This document shows, in pieces, positions 17,775 through 27,269 of a DNA stretch of 64,000 nucleotides. Under the pieces are notes generated by a model. The model worked only from the letters and a program-made list of their open reading frames with translations, was not told the origin of the DNA and ran no database searches. The DNA is from Microcella putealis. GTDB lineage: Bacteria; Actinomycetota; Actinomycetes; Actinomycetales; Microbacteriaceae. The position numbers and the translations under genes are program-made. The DNA lies in contig NZ_SGWW01000001.1 of the NCBI RefSeq assembly GCF_004216575.1, positions 124,001 to 188,000 of the forward strand, written 5' to 3'. The first letter of the stretch is position 1. The number at the start of each line of letters is the position of its first letter.

Positions 17775-19823
17775 ATGAGCAAGGCGCGCGCAGCATCAGG
17801 GAGCATCGAACAGCACGGCCACGATCGTGCCGACCGTCCGTGGGAGCTCTACTTCGCCATCGCGGCGGGGATCACCTACGCCTCGGGCCTCGTCGCCGAA
17901 TACGCCGTCGGGGCTCCCGCTGCGGTGTACGTCCCCCTGTTCCTCGCGACGTACTTCTTCGGCGGTTACTTCACCGTGATCGGGGCGTTCAGTTCCGTGC
18001 GACGAGGACGCTTCGAGGTCGACTTCCTGATGATCGTCGCCGCGATCGGCGCGGCCGCCGTCGGGCAGTTCGGCGAGGGCGCCGTGCTGCTGTTCCTGTT
18101 CAGCCTCGGCCACGCGCTCGAGGAGTACGCCATGTCCCGGGCCACGAAGTCGATCGAGGCCCTGGCCGCACTCGCCCCGCGCACCGCAACGGTGCGCGTC
18201 GGCGAGGGCATCCTCGAGGAGCGCCCGGTCGAGGCCCTTCTGCCCGGCGATGTTTTGGTGGTTCGCCCGAACTCCCGGGTCCCGGCGGACGGGTTTGTCA
18301 GCGTCGGCGACACCGCGATCGACCAGTCCGCGGTCACCGGCGAGTCCATCCCGGTGGAGAAGACGGCGGTGCCGGATTCCGCGGTCGCCCTTGCCCGCCC
18401 TGAGGGCGTCGCCGTGGAGTCGCGTGTGTTCGCCGGAACCGTCAATGGCCCCGCCGCGTTTGACATGGTGGTCACCGCCGCCGCCGGGGACAGCACCCTC
18501 GCGCGCGTGGTTACCCTGGTGCGGGAGGCTGACACGGCCCAGTCTCCGACCCAGCGGTTCATCGACAGGTTCCAGCGGATCTATGTCCCGGCCGTCGTCC
18601 TCGGCGTCCTCGGCGTGCTGGCGTTCGGCCTCCTCGCCCTCAGCGAGCCCTTCGGGGACGCCTTCTACCGCTCGATGGTCGTGCTCGTCGCGGCGAGCCC
18701 GTGCGCCCTGGCCATCGCCACTCCCGCCGCGGTTCTCGCCGGCATCGCCCGTTCGGCAAGAGCTGGCGTGCTCACCAAGGGCGGCGGGCCGCTGGAGAAT
18801 CTCGCGAAGGTGCGGGCGATCGCGTTCGACAAGACCGGGACTCTCACCTGGGGCCACCCCTCCGTCACCGACGTGGCGCCCGCGCCCGGTGCGATGGTCG
18901 AGGAGCTGCAGGCCGTGGCGGTTGCGGTCGAGTCGCTCAGCGATCACCCGCTGGCAGGAGCGATCGTCCGCGACCTTGCGGAGCGCGTCGCCGACGGCGA
19001 TGCCCTGATCGCTACGGACCTCGAGGGGGTCACCGGCCGGGGAGTCCGCGCACGGATCGAAGGCGATGAGGTCCTCGTCGGCAACCTGAGGATGATGGCC
19101 GACGGCGGACTGACCCTCCCGCCCGAGGTCGCCGGGGACGTCGACCGCCTGCAGGGGCAAGGCCGCACCACGATGGTCGTCGCTCGAGGGGGCCGCGTCC
19201 TCGGCGTCATCGGGGTGATGGACCAACCTCGACTGGAGTCCAGGGACACCCTGGAGGCCCTGCGTCGCGACGGAGTGAGCGAGCTCGTGATGATGTCGGG
19301 CGACAACCAGCAGGTCGCCGACGCCGTCGGGACAGCGGTGGGGATCGACACGGCTATGGGTGAACTTCTCCCCGAGGATAAGGTCGCCGCGATCCGCGGA
19401 CTGGGAAGCGATGGGCGGCTGACCTGCATGGTCGGCGATGGGGTCAACGACGCGCCGGCGATGGCGAACGCGACGATCAGCATAGCGATGGGGGCGGCGG
19501 GTTCCGCGGTCGCGCTCGAAACCGCGGACATCGCCCTGATGTCCGACGATCTGGGCCGGGTCCCGTTCATCCGCCGGCTCAGTCGGGCCACCACAGGCAT
19601 CATCCGCCAGAACTTGATCGCGGCGCTGGCGATCGTCGCCTTCCTCGTGCCCGCGAGCCTCATCGGGCTCTCGATGGGACCGATCGTGCTCATCCACGAG
19701 GGCTCGACAATCATCGTGGTGCTGAACGCTCTACGGCTGCTGCGCTTCGAGGTGGGCGGTGAGCACCGAGGCATCGCCCACGAGGACCGACCGGGAACGC
19801 CGGCACCGAGCGCGCGGAAGTAG
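17775..19823 (+). CDS. P1B-4-type heavy-metal P-type ATPase
   Basis: 682 residues. TGES at 188-191, the metal-gate motif SPC at 308-310, phosphorylation motif DKTGTLT at 352-358, GDGVNDAPAM, and HEGST at about 641-645 in the last membrane helix. SPC plus HEG(S/G)T defines the P1B-4 group (Co, Zn, Cd or Fe export, as CtpD/CoaT). There is no N-terminal HMA domain, only a short tail with two His. ATP-driven metal export across the cytoplasmic membrane. Transcribed from the ArsR-operator promoter. Confidence 0.92.
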   Translation: MSKARAASGSIEQHGHDRADRPWELYFAIAAGITYASGLVAEYAVGAPAAVYVPLFLATYFFGGYFTVIGAFSSVRRGRFEVDFLMIVAAIGAAAVGQFGEGAVLLFLFSLGHALEEYAMSRATKSIEALAALAPRTATVRVGEGILEERPVEALLPGDVLVVRPNSRVPADGFVSVGDTAIDQSAVTGESIPVEKTAVPDSAVALARPEGVAVESRVFAGTVNGPAAFDMVVTAAAGDSTLARVVTLVREADTAQSPTQRFIDRFQRIYVPAVVLGVLGVLAFGLLALSEPFGDAFYRSMVVLVAASPCALAIATPAAVLAGIARSARAGVLTKGGGPLENLAKVRAIAFDKTGTLTWGHPSVTDVAPAPGAMVEELQAVAVAVESLSDHPLAGAIVRDLAERVADGDALIATDLEGVTGRGVRARIEGDEVLVGNLRMMADGGLTLPPEVAGDVDRLQGQGRTTMVVARGGRVLGVIGVMDQPRLESRDTLEALRRDGVSELVMMSGDNQQVADAVGTAVGIDTAMGELLPEDKVAAIRGLGSDGRLTCMVGDGVNDAPAMANATISIAMGAAGSAVALETADIALMSDDLGRVPFIRRLSRATTGIIRQNLIAALAIVAFLVPASLIGLSMGPIVLIHEGSTIIVVLNALRLLRFEVGGEHRGIAHEDRPGTPAPSARK

Positions 19824-19856
19824 AAGCAGGCCCCTCGGGACGGCTAGTGGCCACCC

Positions 19857-20465
19857 CTACAGCCCGAAGATGGAAGGGAACTGCACGAGGATCGTGAGCA
19901 CGATCACCGCGTAGTTGGCCAGCACCGCCACCCATGCGAATGGGCTCAGCTGCTGCCCGAGCCGGCGGGTGCGGTCCCCGAAGAGGGTGCCGTGCTTGAG
20001 GCCCCAGGCCAGGAGGTACCACCACATCGGAATAGTGGCGGCCCAGACGAGCATGCAGTACGGGCAGAGCACGCCGATGACGTAGACGCTCTGCGTGTAA
20101 AGCCAGGTCACGAGGAGCCATGCGGCGAACACGCCGAGAGTGAACAGCCGCCAGTACCAGGAGCCGAACCGCGCACCCGCGAGCAGGCCGGCGGCGACGG
20201 CGATCGGTGCGACGAAGCCAGCGACTCCGAGGATCGGGTTGGGGAAGCCGAGCAGCGAAGCCTGCCACCGGTCGAACAAAGCACCGCAGGACACGAACGG
20301 ACTGATGTCGCAGCTCAGCGCCACGCCGGGGTTCTGCAGGCTGCGAACACGCTCGATGAGCAGGACCACGGACCCGAACAAGCCGATCGCGCCGGTCACG
20401 AGCAGGACTGCCGCGAGAGATCGCAGCTGCCGGCGATCGGCGGCATCCTGGGGCGTCGGCTCCAT
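19857..20465 (-). CDS. vitamin K epoxide reductase (VKOR) family protein
   Basis: 202 residues, four to five membrane helices. Loop Cys pair Cys52/Cys60 (CDISPFVSC) and active-site CPYC (134-137). Bacterial VKOR re-oxidises DsbA-like proteins with quinone as the acceptor. SD GGAG precedes ATG 20465; a much longer open frame upstream is antisense artefact. It converges with the ATPase gene. Its probable partner, a DsbA-like thioredoxin, is 700 bp away on the other strand. Confidence 0.9.
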   Translation of the reverse strand: MEPTPQDAADRRQLRSLAAVLLVTGAIGLFGSVVLLIERVRSLQNPGVALSCDISPFVSCGALFDRWQASLLGFPNPILGVAGFVAPIAVAAGLLAGARFGSWYWRLFTLGVFAAWLLVTWLYTQSVYVIGVLCPYCMLVWAATIPMWWYLLAWGLKHGTLFGDRTRRLGQQLSPFAWVAVLANYAVIVLTILVQFPSIFGL

Positions 20466-20582
20466 GTTTCTCCTTCGGTCGGCGGTCATCCAGGTTCCTA
20501 CCTCGACCCTACGGAGTCGCACTGGATGTCGCCCGCGCAGGGCTGGGCCTCGGCCGGGTCGCGGGCAAGTAATATTGGCGAG

Positions 20583-21026
20583 ATGAGCGTGCCTGTTGCC
20601 CTTCGCCTCGAGGCCCCGCCGGGGCCTGCGGCGATGATGCGGCTCGTGACCATCATCCTGGCGCTCATGATGGTCCTTCTCGGGGTGCTGGCCGCGCATC
20701 ACGCCCAGACTGCCCAGGGCGAGGCCGGCCACGCGATCGTGGCTGAGTTCGAGACGGCCCACCAGCCGCTCGCTGCCGGCGGCGCCGCGCCGGACATTGC
20801 CGGGGAACACCTCGCTGTGGGGCTGGCCGCGGGCTGCATCGTGCTGATCGCCTGCTGCGCGCTGGGCCTGGCCCTCCTCGCCTCTCGCGCTTGGCGGGCT
20901 GACCTGTTCAGGCGACTGAGCACCGTCGCGCAACAACTTCGCACCGTCATCCTCGGAGCGGCCTCGACGACGCTCACTACTATCTCTCGGCCCAGCCTGG
21001 TCGCTCTCTCCATCAGTCGCACGTAG
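20583..21026 (+). CDS. two-helix membrane protein of unknown function
   Basis: 147 residues. Two membrane helices (MMRLVTIILALMMVLLGVLA and GLAAGCIVLIACCALGLALL, each in part), separated by a His-containing loop with HHAQ and GEAGHA. The C-terminus is basic. I do not recognise the family with certainty; small proteins of this shape (DUF6153-like) occur in actinobacterial copper/metal islands. ATG 20583 is chosen because the frame upstream is antisense to the VKOR gene. It lies before the DsbA gene with a gap of 130 bp. Confidence 0.55.
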   Translation: MSVPVALRLEAPPGPAAMMRLVTIILALMMVLLGVLAAHHAQTAQGEAGHAIVAEFETAHQPLAAGGAAPDIAGEHLAVGLAAGCIVLIACCALGLALLASRAWRADLFRRLSTVAQQLRTVILGAASTTLTTISRPSLVALSISRT

Positions 21027-21158
21027 ACACGAACCGGTACTGAAGCCCGCGGCGCTGCTGTGCGCCCATTTGCTCGTGCCGTCGTCCTCTGCGCGCCACG
21101 ACCGCCTGCCGGCGCGCTCGACCTGATGTGTCCCCATGAGTCTTGGAGAGAGCCCGAA

Positions 21159-21824
21159 ATGAACACCAACGTCAAAGTCGCCATCGGATTCTCCGGCGCG
21201 ATAGTCCTCATCGTGATCGCGTTCATCGTCGTCGCGATCCTGCAAGCCCAACCGCCCAGCCCCGAAGCCGAGGGCGGTCCTGAGCCCGGACTGGCGTCCG
21301 CCATCCGCGACGACAGCCACATCCTGGACGACGCCGGCGAGGGCGCGGTCACCGTGGTGGAGTTCCTCGACTTCGAGTGCGAGGCTTGCGGTGCTTTCTA
21401 CCCGGTGGTGGAGGATCTGCGCGAGGAGTTCTCCGGTCAGATCACGTTCGCGATCCGCTACTTCCCTCTGCCCGGCCACTTCAACTCGAAGAATGCCGCG
21501 ATCGCCGTCGAGGCCGCCGCACAGCAGGGCCAGCTCGAGGCGATGTACACGCGGATGTTCGAGACGCAAGCGGAATGGGGCGAAGCACAGGAATCGCGGG
21601 CGCCGCTGTTCCGTCAGTTCGCCGAAGAGCTCGGTCTGGACCTGGCCGAGTACGACGCCGCGGTGGCCGACCCGGCGACCCTCGAGCGAGTCGAGTCGGA
21701 TTTCGATGACGGCGTTGCGCTCGGCGTCGCCTCCACCCCAACCTTCTTCGTCAACGATCGGATGGTGCAGTTGACCGCTTTCGGGGACCTTCGAGAGGCG
21801 ATCGAAGCGGAACTCGACCGTTGA
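21159..21824 (+). CDS. membrane-anchored DsbA-like thioredoxin
   Basis: 221 residues. N-terminal signal anchor (VLIVIAFIVVAIL), then a DsbA/thioredoxin_4 domain with active site CEAC at 74-77 and the cis-Pro loop STPTFFVND. It should form disulfides, or handle thiols, outside the membrane. ATG 21159 has GGAGAG upstream and fixes the signal anchor; the longer frame is not used. It ends in a TTGA overlap with the flavoprotein gene. VKOR, encoded nearby on the opposite strand, is its probable re-oxidant. Confidence 0.88.
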   Translation: MNTNVKVAIGFSGAIVLIVIAFIVVAILQAQPPSPEAEGGPEPGLASAIRDDSHILDDAGEGAVTVVEFLDFECEACGAFYPVVEDLREEFSGQITFAIRYFPLPGHFNSKNAAIAVEAAAQQGQLEAMYTRMFETQAEWGEAQESRAPLFRQFAEELGLDLAEYDAAVADPATLERVESDFDDGVALGVASTPTFFVNDRMVQLTAFGDLREAIEAELDR

Positions 21825-22897
21825 CGTCGCCGCTGGAGGACCTCCGGCTGAAGCGGGTGATCGTGGTGGGCGCCGGTCAGGCCGGCTTGGCGATGGGGCA
21901 CGCCTTGGCCCGCACCGGGCTGAAGCCACAGGTCGACTTCATAATCCTCGACGCCGGTGCCGCAAGCGACCGTGCATGGATTCGACGATGGCACTCGCTC
22001 CGGCTGTTCACCCCCGCCAGGCACTCATCCCTGCCCGGCATCCCTTTCCCCGGTTCCCGATCTCGATACCCGAGAACCGACGAAGTAGCCGTCTACCTGG
22101 ACGACTACGCCAACCAGCTCGGCCTGCTCCCGATGAGGGGCTCCCGCGTGCACGGCGTTCGGGTCGACCCACACGGGCACGGGCTGACCCTGATCACGAA
22201 CGTCGGCGACGTCGAGACCCGCAACGTCGTGGCAGCGACCGGCCCGTTCGCGGAGCCGCGGTTCCCCGAGTTCGCCGGCCGGGTTCGAGTGCCCGGAAAG
22301 AACCTGCACAGCGACAGCTACACGCATCCCAAGCAACTCCCCGACGGATCGGTGCTGATCGTCGGGGCCGGCAACACCGGCCGCCAGCTCGCTCGCGAGC
22401 TCGCGAGCTCCCACCAGGTAACCCTCGCCGCCGGCACCCCTCAACGCGAGCTGCCACAGCGACTCCTCGGAATCGACATCTTCACCTGGATGACCGCGAC
22501 CGGGGTCCTGCGGATTCCGGCCCGCTCCCCCATCGGTCGACTCCTGTCCCGCCAGGAGGTCGTGATCGGCGAGAGCCTCGAGGAGTTGCGCACCCTCGGC
22601 GTGCGCATCGTGCCGCGACTCGTCGACGCGGCCGAGTCGACTTTCCATTTCGAGGACGGCACGAGCCTCGACGCCCAGTCCGTGATCTGGGCGACCGGGT
22701 ACCTGCCGGGATTCGACTGGCTCCCCGATCAAGCCCGAAACCCTAGCGGCGACATCGTACAGACCCGAGGATCAACCCCGGTCCCGGGCCTGTACGTCCT
22801 CGGCCTCCCCTGGATGCACACGCGCGGCTCAGCCCTACTCAGCGGAGTGGGCCGCGATGCGGCCCGAATCGCCCAACTGATCGGCAGGCGACCGTGA
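21821..22897 (+). CDS. CzcO/ArsO-like FAD/NAD(P)-dependent flavoprotein
   Basis: 358 residues. FAD motif VVGAGQAGLAMGHAL near residue 20, NADPH motif IVGAGNTGRQLAREL near residue 175, and ATGYLPGFDWLP near the end: the flavin monooxygenase-like group often called CzcO or ArsO when near metal genes. Start TTG overlaps the DsbA-gene stop. Substrate unknown; a role in electron delivery or arsenic/sulfur oxidation is only inferred from context. It overlaps the next gene by GTGA. Confidence 0.78.
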   Translation: MTSPLEDLRLKRVIVVGAGQAGLAMGHALARTGLKPQVDFIILDAGAASDRAWIRRWHSLRLFTPARHSSLPGIPFPGSRSRYPRTDEVAVYLDDYANQLGLLPMRGSRVHGVRVDPHGHGLTLITNVGDVETRNVVAATGPFAEPRFPEFAGRVRVPGKNLHSDSYTHPKQLPDGSVLIVGAGNTGRQLARELASSHQVTLAAGTPQRELPQRLLGIDIFTWMTATGVLRIPARSPIGRLLSRQEVVIGESLEELRTLGVRIVPRLVDAAESTFHFEDGTSLDAQSVIWATGYLPGFDWLPDQARNPSGDIVQTRGSTPVPGLYVLGLPWMHTRGSALLSGVGRDAARIAQLIGRRP

Positions 22898-23499
22898 CCC
22901 GCACCGGTCTGACCGTCCGCGTGGCGGCCGTCGTCATCGCTACAGCCATGCTGGTGCTGGTGACCGGCTGCTCCCCGCCCGGCGATGACCTCGAACCGGG
23001 AGGCAGCTACGTGTCGGGCGACGGCACCGTGAGCGAGTTCACGATAGAAGACCGCGGTGAGCCGATCGTGTTCACCGGGCCGACCGACACCGAGGAGACA
23101 GTCACCGCGGAGCAGTATCGGGGCCAGGTGCTCGTGGTGAACTTCTGGTACGCCGCCTGCCCGCCCTGTCGGGTGGAAGCGCCGTGGCTCGAGGAGCTGT
23201 GGCAGCAATTCGGCGCTGACGGCGTGCAGTTCCTCGGGGTGAACGTCCGCGATGGCAAGGCCACCGCCCAGACGTTCGCGACATCCTTCGGGATCACCTA
23301 TCCGTCGTTGATCGACACCGACGGATCGGTCACACTCGCGTTCACCGGCCTGGCCTCGCCCACCGCCGTGCCCACGACGGTGGTGTTCGACCGACAGGGA
23401 CGACCTGCGTCCCGCATCGTCGGGCTGATCGACAAGGGTGTCCTCGAGACGCTGATCGAGGCGGCCCTTGCCGAACCGTCGGACGATGGTGGCGGCTGA
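22894..23499 (+). CDS. TlpA/ResA-like thioredoxin lipoprotein
   Basis: 201 residues. Lipoprotein signal with lipobox LVTGC (Cys26), thioredoxin-fold domain with FWYAACPPC (Cys89-Pro-Pro-Cys92) and cis-Pro VPTTVVFD. Such surface reductases keep haem-binding CxxCH cysteines of apocytochrome c reduced, taking electrons from CcdA, which is encoded directly downstream with 1-nt overlap. GTG start overlaps the flavoprotein stop. Confidence 0.9.
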   Translation: MTRTGLTVRVAAVVIATAMLVLVTGCSPPGDDLEPGGSYVSGDGTVSEFTIEDRGEPIVFTGPTDTEETVTAEQYRGQVLVVNFWYAACPPCRVEAPWLEELWQQFGADGVQFLGVNVRDGKATAQTFATSFGITYPSLIDTDGSVTLAFTGLASPTAVPTTVVFDRQGRPASRIVGLIDKGVLETLIEAALAEPSDDGGG

Positions 23500-24251
23500 T
23501 GGGGGGTATCGGCGAGTTCTTCGCCCAGACCGTGTTCTCCGGCGCATTGCTGGTGGCCATCCCGTTGGCGATGGTCGCAGGGATCGTGTCGTTCCTGTCC
23601 CCGTGCGTGCTGCCGCTCGTCCCGGGCTTCCTCGGCTACGTCTCCGGTCTCGCGGACCCGGAGACGCGCCAGGGCCGACGCCGGGTTGTGATCGGGACGG
23701 TGCTGTTCATTATCGGCTTCTCCGCCGTGTTCATCGCCTATGGCACCGCGTTCGGCGCGCTCGGCTCCTGGCTGGTCCGGTGGCAGGATCTCCTTGTCCG
23801 CATCCTGGGCGTGCTGGTGATCGTGATGGGGCTGGTCATGGTCGGCGCGTTCGCCGCCCTGCAGCGCACGATCAAACCGTCCTGGACGCCTGCGACGGGC
23901 CTCGCCGGCGCGCCGCTGCTGGGTGTGGTGTTCGGTCTGGGCTGGACGCCGTGCATCGGCCCCACCCTCAGCGCCGTCGTCGCTCTCAGCCTCACCGGCG
24001 GCACCCCGTGGCGCGGTGCCGTCCTCGGCCTGGCCTACTGCCTGGGAATCGGCATCCCGTTCCTGCTCGCCGCCCTCGGCGTGAGCTGGGCCACTCGCGC
24101 GCTGGCCGTGCTGCGGCGGCACATCCGCCTGGTCAACCTTCTCGGCGGCGGCATCCTGATCGTGCTCGGCGTGCTCATGGTCACCGGCATCTGGGGTGCC
24201 CTGATCCGTGAAGTCCAGGGCCTCATCGGCTCCTTCACGACGGTGATCTGA
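23499..24251 (+). CDS. ccdA: cytochrome c biogenesis protein CcdA
   Basis: 250 residues with six membrane helices and the two redox Cys motifs [12 protein letters not shown] and [10 protein letters not shown], both diagnostic. It passes electrons from cytoplasmic thioredoxin to extracytoplasmic thioredoxin-like proteins such as the one encoded upstream. The ATG overlaps the preceding stop by one base. ResB follows after 2 nt, so this is a system-II (Ccs) cytochrome c maturation module. Confidence 0.92.
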   Translation: MGGIGEFFAQTVFSGALLVAIPLAMVAGIVSFLSPCVLPLVPGFLGYVSGLADPETRQGRRRVVIGTVLFIIGFSAVFIAYGTAFGALGSWLVRWQDLLVRILGVLVIVMGLVMVGAFAALQRTIKPSWTPATGLAGAPLLGVVFGLGWTPCIGPTLSAVVALSLTGGTPWRGAVLGLAYCLGIGIPFLLAALGVSWATRALAVLRRHIRLVNLLGGGILIVLGVLMVTGIWGALIREVQGLIGSFTTVI

Positions 24252-24253
24252 GT

Positions 24254-25390
24254 ATGACACCCGCGCCGAAGCAGACCCCCGCCGTCGACGAGTTCGGGGC
24301 ACGGCCGGACGACTATGTGGACCACGGACGACGCGGCGACCCGACGTTGCCGCGCCTCAGCGGTGTCGGGTGGGCCCGGTGGGCATGGCGTCAGCTCACC
24401 AGCATGCGCACCGCCCTGCTCTTGCTGCTTCTTCTGGCGATCGCGGCCGTTCCCGGCTCGCTGTTCCCGCAGCGCAGCTCGGACCCCAACGGAGTTGTCC
24501 AATACTTCGACAACAATCCCGAATGGGCACCGACTGTCGATGCGCTCGGGCTGTTCAGTGTCTACAGCTCGCCCTGGTTCTCGGCCATCTACCTGCTCCT
24601 GTTCGTCTCCCTGATCGGCTGCGTAATCCCCCGCACCCGCCATCACGCGACCGCGATGCTGCAAGCGCCGCCGCGCACCCCCGGCCGCTTGAGCCGTCTC
24701 CCTGCGCACCACACCGTCACCTTTGACGACGAACGGCGATCCCCTGCGGAACTGGCCCACGACGCCCGAACCCTGCTCCGCCGCGTCGGCTACCGCGTGA
24801 CCACTTACCCCGACGGCGGCGATCGGGTGTCGGTGGCCGCCGAGCGCGGCTACTTGCGCGAGACCGGCAACCTTCTCTTCCATATCGCGCTCGTGGGCGT
24901 GCTGATCGCCGTCGGGGTCGGCGGCGCGTTCCGCTATCAGGGTCAGCGCGTGGTCGTCGAGGGTGAGGGCTTCGTCAACGCCCGCGCCGTCTACGACACC
25001 TTCACCAGCGGGGCCTGGTTCTCCGACGAGAACCTCCCTCCGTTCTCGGTTACCCTCCGCGACTTCACCGTCAAGTACGTCGAGGACGACCCGCGCAACC
25101 TCGGCTTCATCACCGACTACATCGCCACCGTCGACGTCCTCGAACCGAACGCGGACGCCGCGACGTCGGCGGTCGTGCGGGTGAACGAGCCGTTGTCGAT
25201 AGCCGGCACGGAGCTCTACCTCCTCGGCAACGGCTACGCTCCCCAGATCACCGTCCGCGACCCCGACGGCACCATCGTCCTCGACGAGGTGATCCCGTTC
25301 CTGCCGCAGGACGGCAACCTCACCAGCCTCGGCATCATGAAAGTCCCCGACGGGCTCACCGAGCAGATCGGTGAATCGCCCCGGGTTTAG
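24254..25390 (+). pseudogene. resB: ResB/Ccs1, 3' end removed by an IS3-family element
   Basis: 378 codons remain. ResB features: SMRTALLLLLLLAIAAVPGSLFPQR, a second helix before CVIPRTRHH, RGYLRETGNLLFHIALVGVL and the periplasmic beta domain. The family is usually well over 500 residues, so the last domain and last membrane helix are missing. The final codons (GESPRV, stop) come from the IS inverted repeat. Without its C-terminus and without a CcsA/ResC partner nearby, haem-ligation activity is unlikely. Confidence 0.85.
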
Positions 25391-26496
25391 TGGAGGGCGA
25401 GTTCTCCCAACGCCGGCTGACGCTGGGGGTTGATCTCACGGTAGTACTCGTTCTCCTTCTCGATCGGTGTGAGGTATCCGATCGATGAGTGCAGCCGGTT
25501 CTCGTTGAACCAGTGCACCCAGGAGAGCGTGGCGAGCTCGAGCTCGTCGGCGGTGCGGAACGGGCCGTCGATCTTTACGCACTCGGTCTTATAGAAGCCC
25601 ACGACCGTCTCCGCCAGAGCATTGTCATACGAATCGCCGACGGTCCCGATCGACGCGATCGCGCCGACGTCCGCGAGCCGCTCCGCGTAGCGAATCGCGG
25701 TGTATTGAGCTCCGGCATCGGAATGTTGAATGACCCCTGTGACGTCTTCACCGGCGCGATCTCGGACCCACAGAGCCATCTCCAGCGCGTCCAGCGGCAA
25801 CTCTGTGGGCATTCTGTCCATCGTCCGCCACCCCACGATCCGGCGCGAGTAGACATCGGTGACGAATGCGGTGAATGCCATCCCCGACCACGTCGGAACG
25901 TAGGTGAAGTCGACAACCCAGAGCTCGTTCGGCCGGTCCGCGCGGAAGCAGCGTTGCACGTGATCCGGCGGCCGCGTCGACGATGAGTCGGGCCGGGTAG
26001 TCACGAACTGCTTGCCGCGGCGGATCCCACGCAGCCCCTGCTGCCGCATGAGTCGCTCGACCGTGCAACGGGCCACGACGATGCCTTCCCGGCGCAGCAG
26101 GCGCCAGATCTTCCGGACGCCGCTGATGCCTCGACCGAGCTTCTGATCCCAGAACACCCGCTCGATCTGCACGACCAGCTCCGCGTCGGCAACCGCCCTC
26201 GCGGATGCGGGGCGGGTCTTGAACGCGTAGTAGCCGGACGGGGCGATCGGCACGGCGTGCTCGGTGAGCACCCGGCAGATCGGCTCGACCCCGAACCGGT
26301 CACGATGATCGTCGATGAACTGAACTACCACGGCAGTCGCGGGTCGAGCTCCCGCGCGAAGAACGAGGAAGCCGCCAAGAGGATCTCGTTCGCGCGCTTC
26401 AGTTCCCGGTTCTCCGCCTCGAGCTGTTTGATCCGAGCGGCATCGTTCGTGGTCGTCCCGGGGCGTTCGCCCGCGTCGATCGCGGCCTGCTTGCAC
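25387..26496 (-). CDS. IS3-family transposase OrfB (DDE integrase part)
   Basis: Recognisable from QFIDDHRDRFGVEPICRVL onward: HTH_21 region, then the rve domain with catalytic DDE residues in WVVDFTYVPTW, HSDAGAQYTA and NALAETVVGFYKTE. The real protein is probably an OrfAB fusion made by -1 frameshifting inside the overlap with orfA near 26325-26372; the codons upstream of that overlap are antisense-like and not natural protein. All three catalytic residues are intact. Confidence 0.88.
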   Translation of the reverse strand: MQAGRDRRGRTPRDDHERCRSDQTARGGEPGTEARERDPLGGFLVLRAGARPATAVVVQFIDDHRDRFGVEPICRVLTEHAVPIAPSGYYAFKTRPASARAVADAELVVQIERVFWDQKLGRGISGVRKIWRLLRREGIVVARCTVERLMRQQGLRGIRRGKQFVTTRPDSSSTRPPDHVQRCFRADRPNELWVVDFTYVPTWSGMAFTAFVTDVYSRRIVGWRTMDRMPTELPLDALEMALWVRDRAGEDVTGVIQHSDAGAQYTAIRYAERLADVGAIASIGTVGDSYDNALAETVVGFYKTECVKIDGPFRTADELELATLSWVHWFNENRLHSSIGYLTPIEKENEYYREINPQRQPALGELALH

Positions 26497-26651
26497 CAGC
26501 CGCGCAACGTGTCGGCGTTGACCCCGACACGTTGCCCGATCCGGACCACCGCCGCGTTCAGCGACAACTCCGGATCTTCCCTTCTGGCCTCGGCAACAAG
26601 CCGCATCGCACGCTCACGAAGCTCCGGCGGATACTTCCTCGGTGCTGGCAT
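26325..26651 (-). CDS. IS3-family transposase OrfA (HTH part)
   Basis: 108 residues. MPAPRKYPPELRERAMRLV, HTH with GVNADTLRGWCKQ, and a leucine-zipper-like coil KQLEAENRELKRANEILLAAS: the standard IS3 OrfA, which binds the terminal repeats. ATG 26651 is used; an in-frame ATG 3 codons upstream also exists. It overlaps orfB, which lies in the -1 frame. Confidence 0.9.
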   Translation of the reverse strand: MPAPRKYPPELRERAMRLVAEARREDPELSLNAAVVRIGQRVGVNADTLRGWCKQAAIDAGERPGTTTNDAARIKQLEAENRELKRANEILLAASSFFARELDPRLPW

Positions 26652-26703
26652 GGGTCTCATCCTCTCGGGGAATCAGACCCTCCACGAGACCCGGGGCGAT
26701 TCA

Positions 26704-27234
26704 ACCCAGGAGCAGCGACTCGAGATGATACGAAACTGCCTGGACATGGAGCAGGTGACAATCTCCACCCGAATCGCTGGGCTGATCTTCTTGCTCTGGG
26801 CCCAGCCCCTGAACCGGATCGTGATGTTGCGCCAGAGTGACATTCTCCGCCGCGTCGACGGCTTATACCTTCAGCTCGGGCAGACTCCCACTCTCGTGCC
26901 GGACGAACTCGCGCAAACCTTCGGAAGCTACTTCGCCCACCCCTCGAATCAGCAGACCGGAAACACCGGAACCGACTGGATCTTCCCCGGCTTCCGGGCT
27001 GGACATCACCTGCATGAGGGCACGCTGAGCCAACGTCTCAAACTGCTCGGGATCGACCCGCAGCGTGCGCGGAACGCCACCCTGCAGAACCTCACCCAGC
27101 AAATCGATGCCCGCTCGCTCATCGACCTTCTCGGTTACACCGGCAAGATCATCACCTTGCATGCCGCCCGCGCCGGCGCGCCGATGTCGGACTACCTAGA
27201 CCTTCGTCGCGCATCCTCCTCGACGTCGGTATAG
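26704..27234 (+). pseudogene. tyrosine-recombinase-like fragment, 5' end missing
   Basis: About 176 codons directly after the IS right end. LLWAQPLNRIVMLRQSDI, LVPDELAQTF, DWIFPGFRAGHHLHEGTLSQRL and ARNATLQNLTQQ resemble the C-terminal part of an actinobacterial integrase-like recombinase family. The N-terminal arm- and core-binding parts are absent, and the first codons are IS sequence. It is probably the remains of an integrase of the metal island, cut by the same event that truncated resB. Confidence 0.6.
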
Positions 27235-27269
27235 CGGCCCACCCGGAGAAGCCCGATCTCTCGAGGCGT

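Larger units (their letters stand above)
25372..26703 (-). mobile_element. IS3-family insertion sequence
   Basis: 1332 bp with terminal inverted repeats: left end TGAATCGCCCCGGGTTT at 25372-25388, right end the complement of TGAATCGCCCCGGGTCT at 26703-26687, with a few mismatches in the next bases. It holds overlapping orfA and orfB on the minus strand. Flanking bases (CGG left, ACC right) show no 3-5-bp target duplication, which suggests a deletion or recombination next to the element after insertion. Confidence 0.9.

Noticed and set aside
17796..19697. 633-codon open frame antisense to the P-type ATPase
   Set aside because: ATPase on the plus strand is unmistakable; no domain in the antisense frame.
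19857..21929. 690-codon minus-strand ORF containing VKOR
   Set aside because: Only the last 202 codons are protein-like; the rest is antisense to the DsbA gene and others.
25366..26709. Target-site duplication of the IS3 element
   Set aside because: Flanking 3-5 bases differ (CGG versus ACC).
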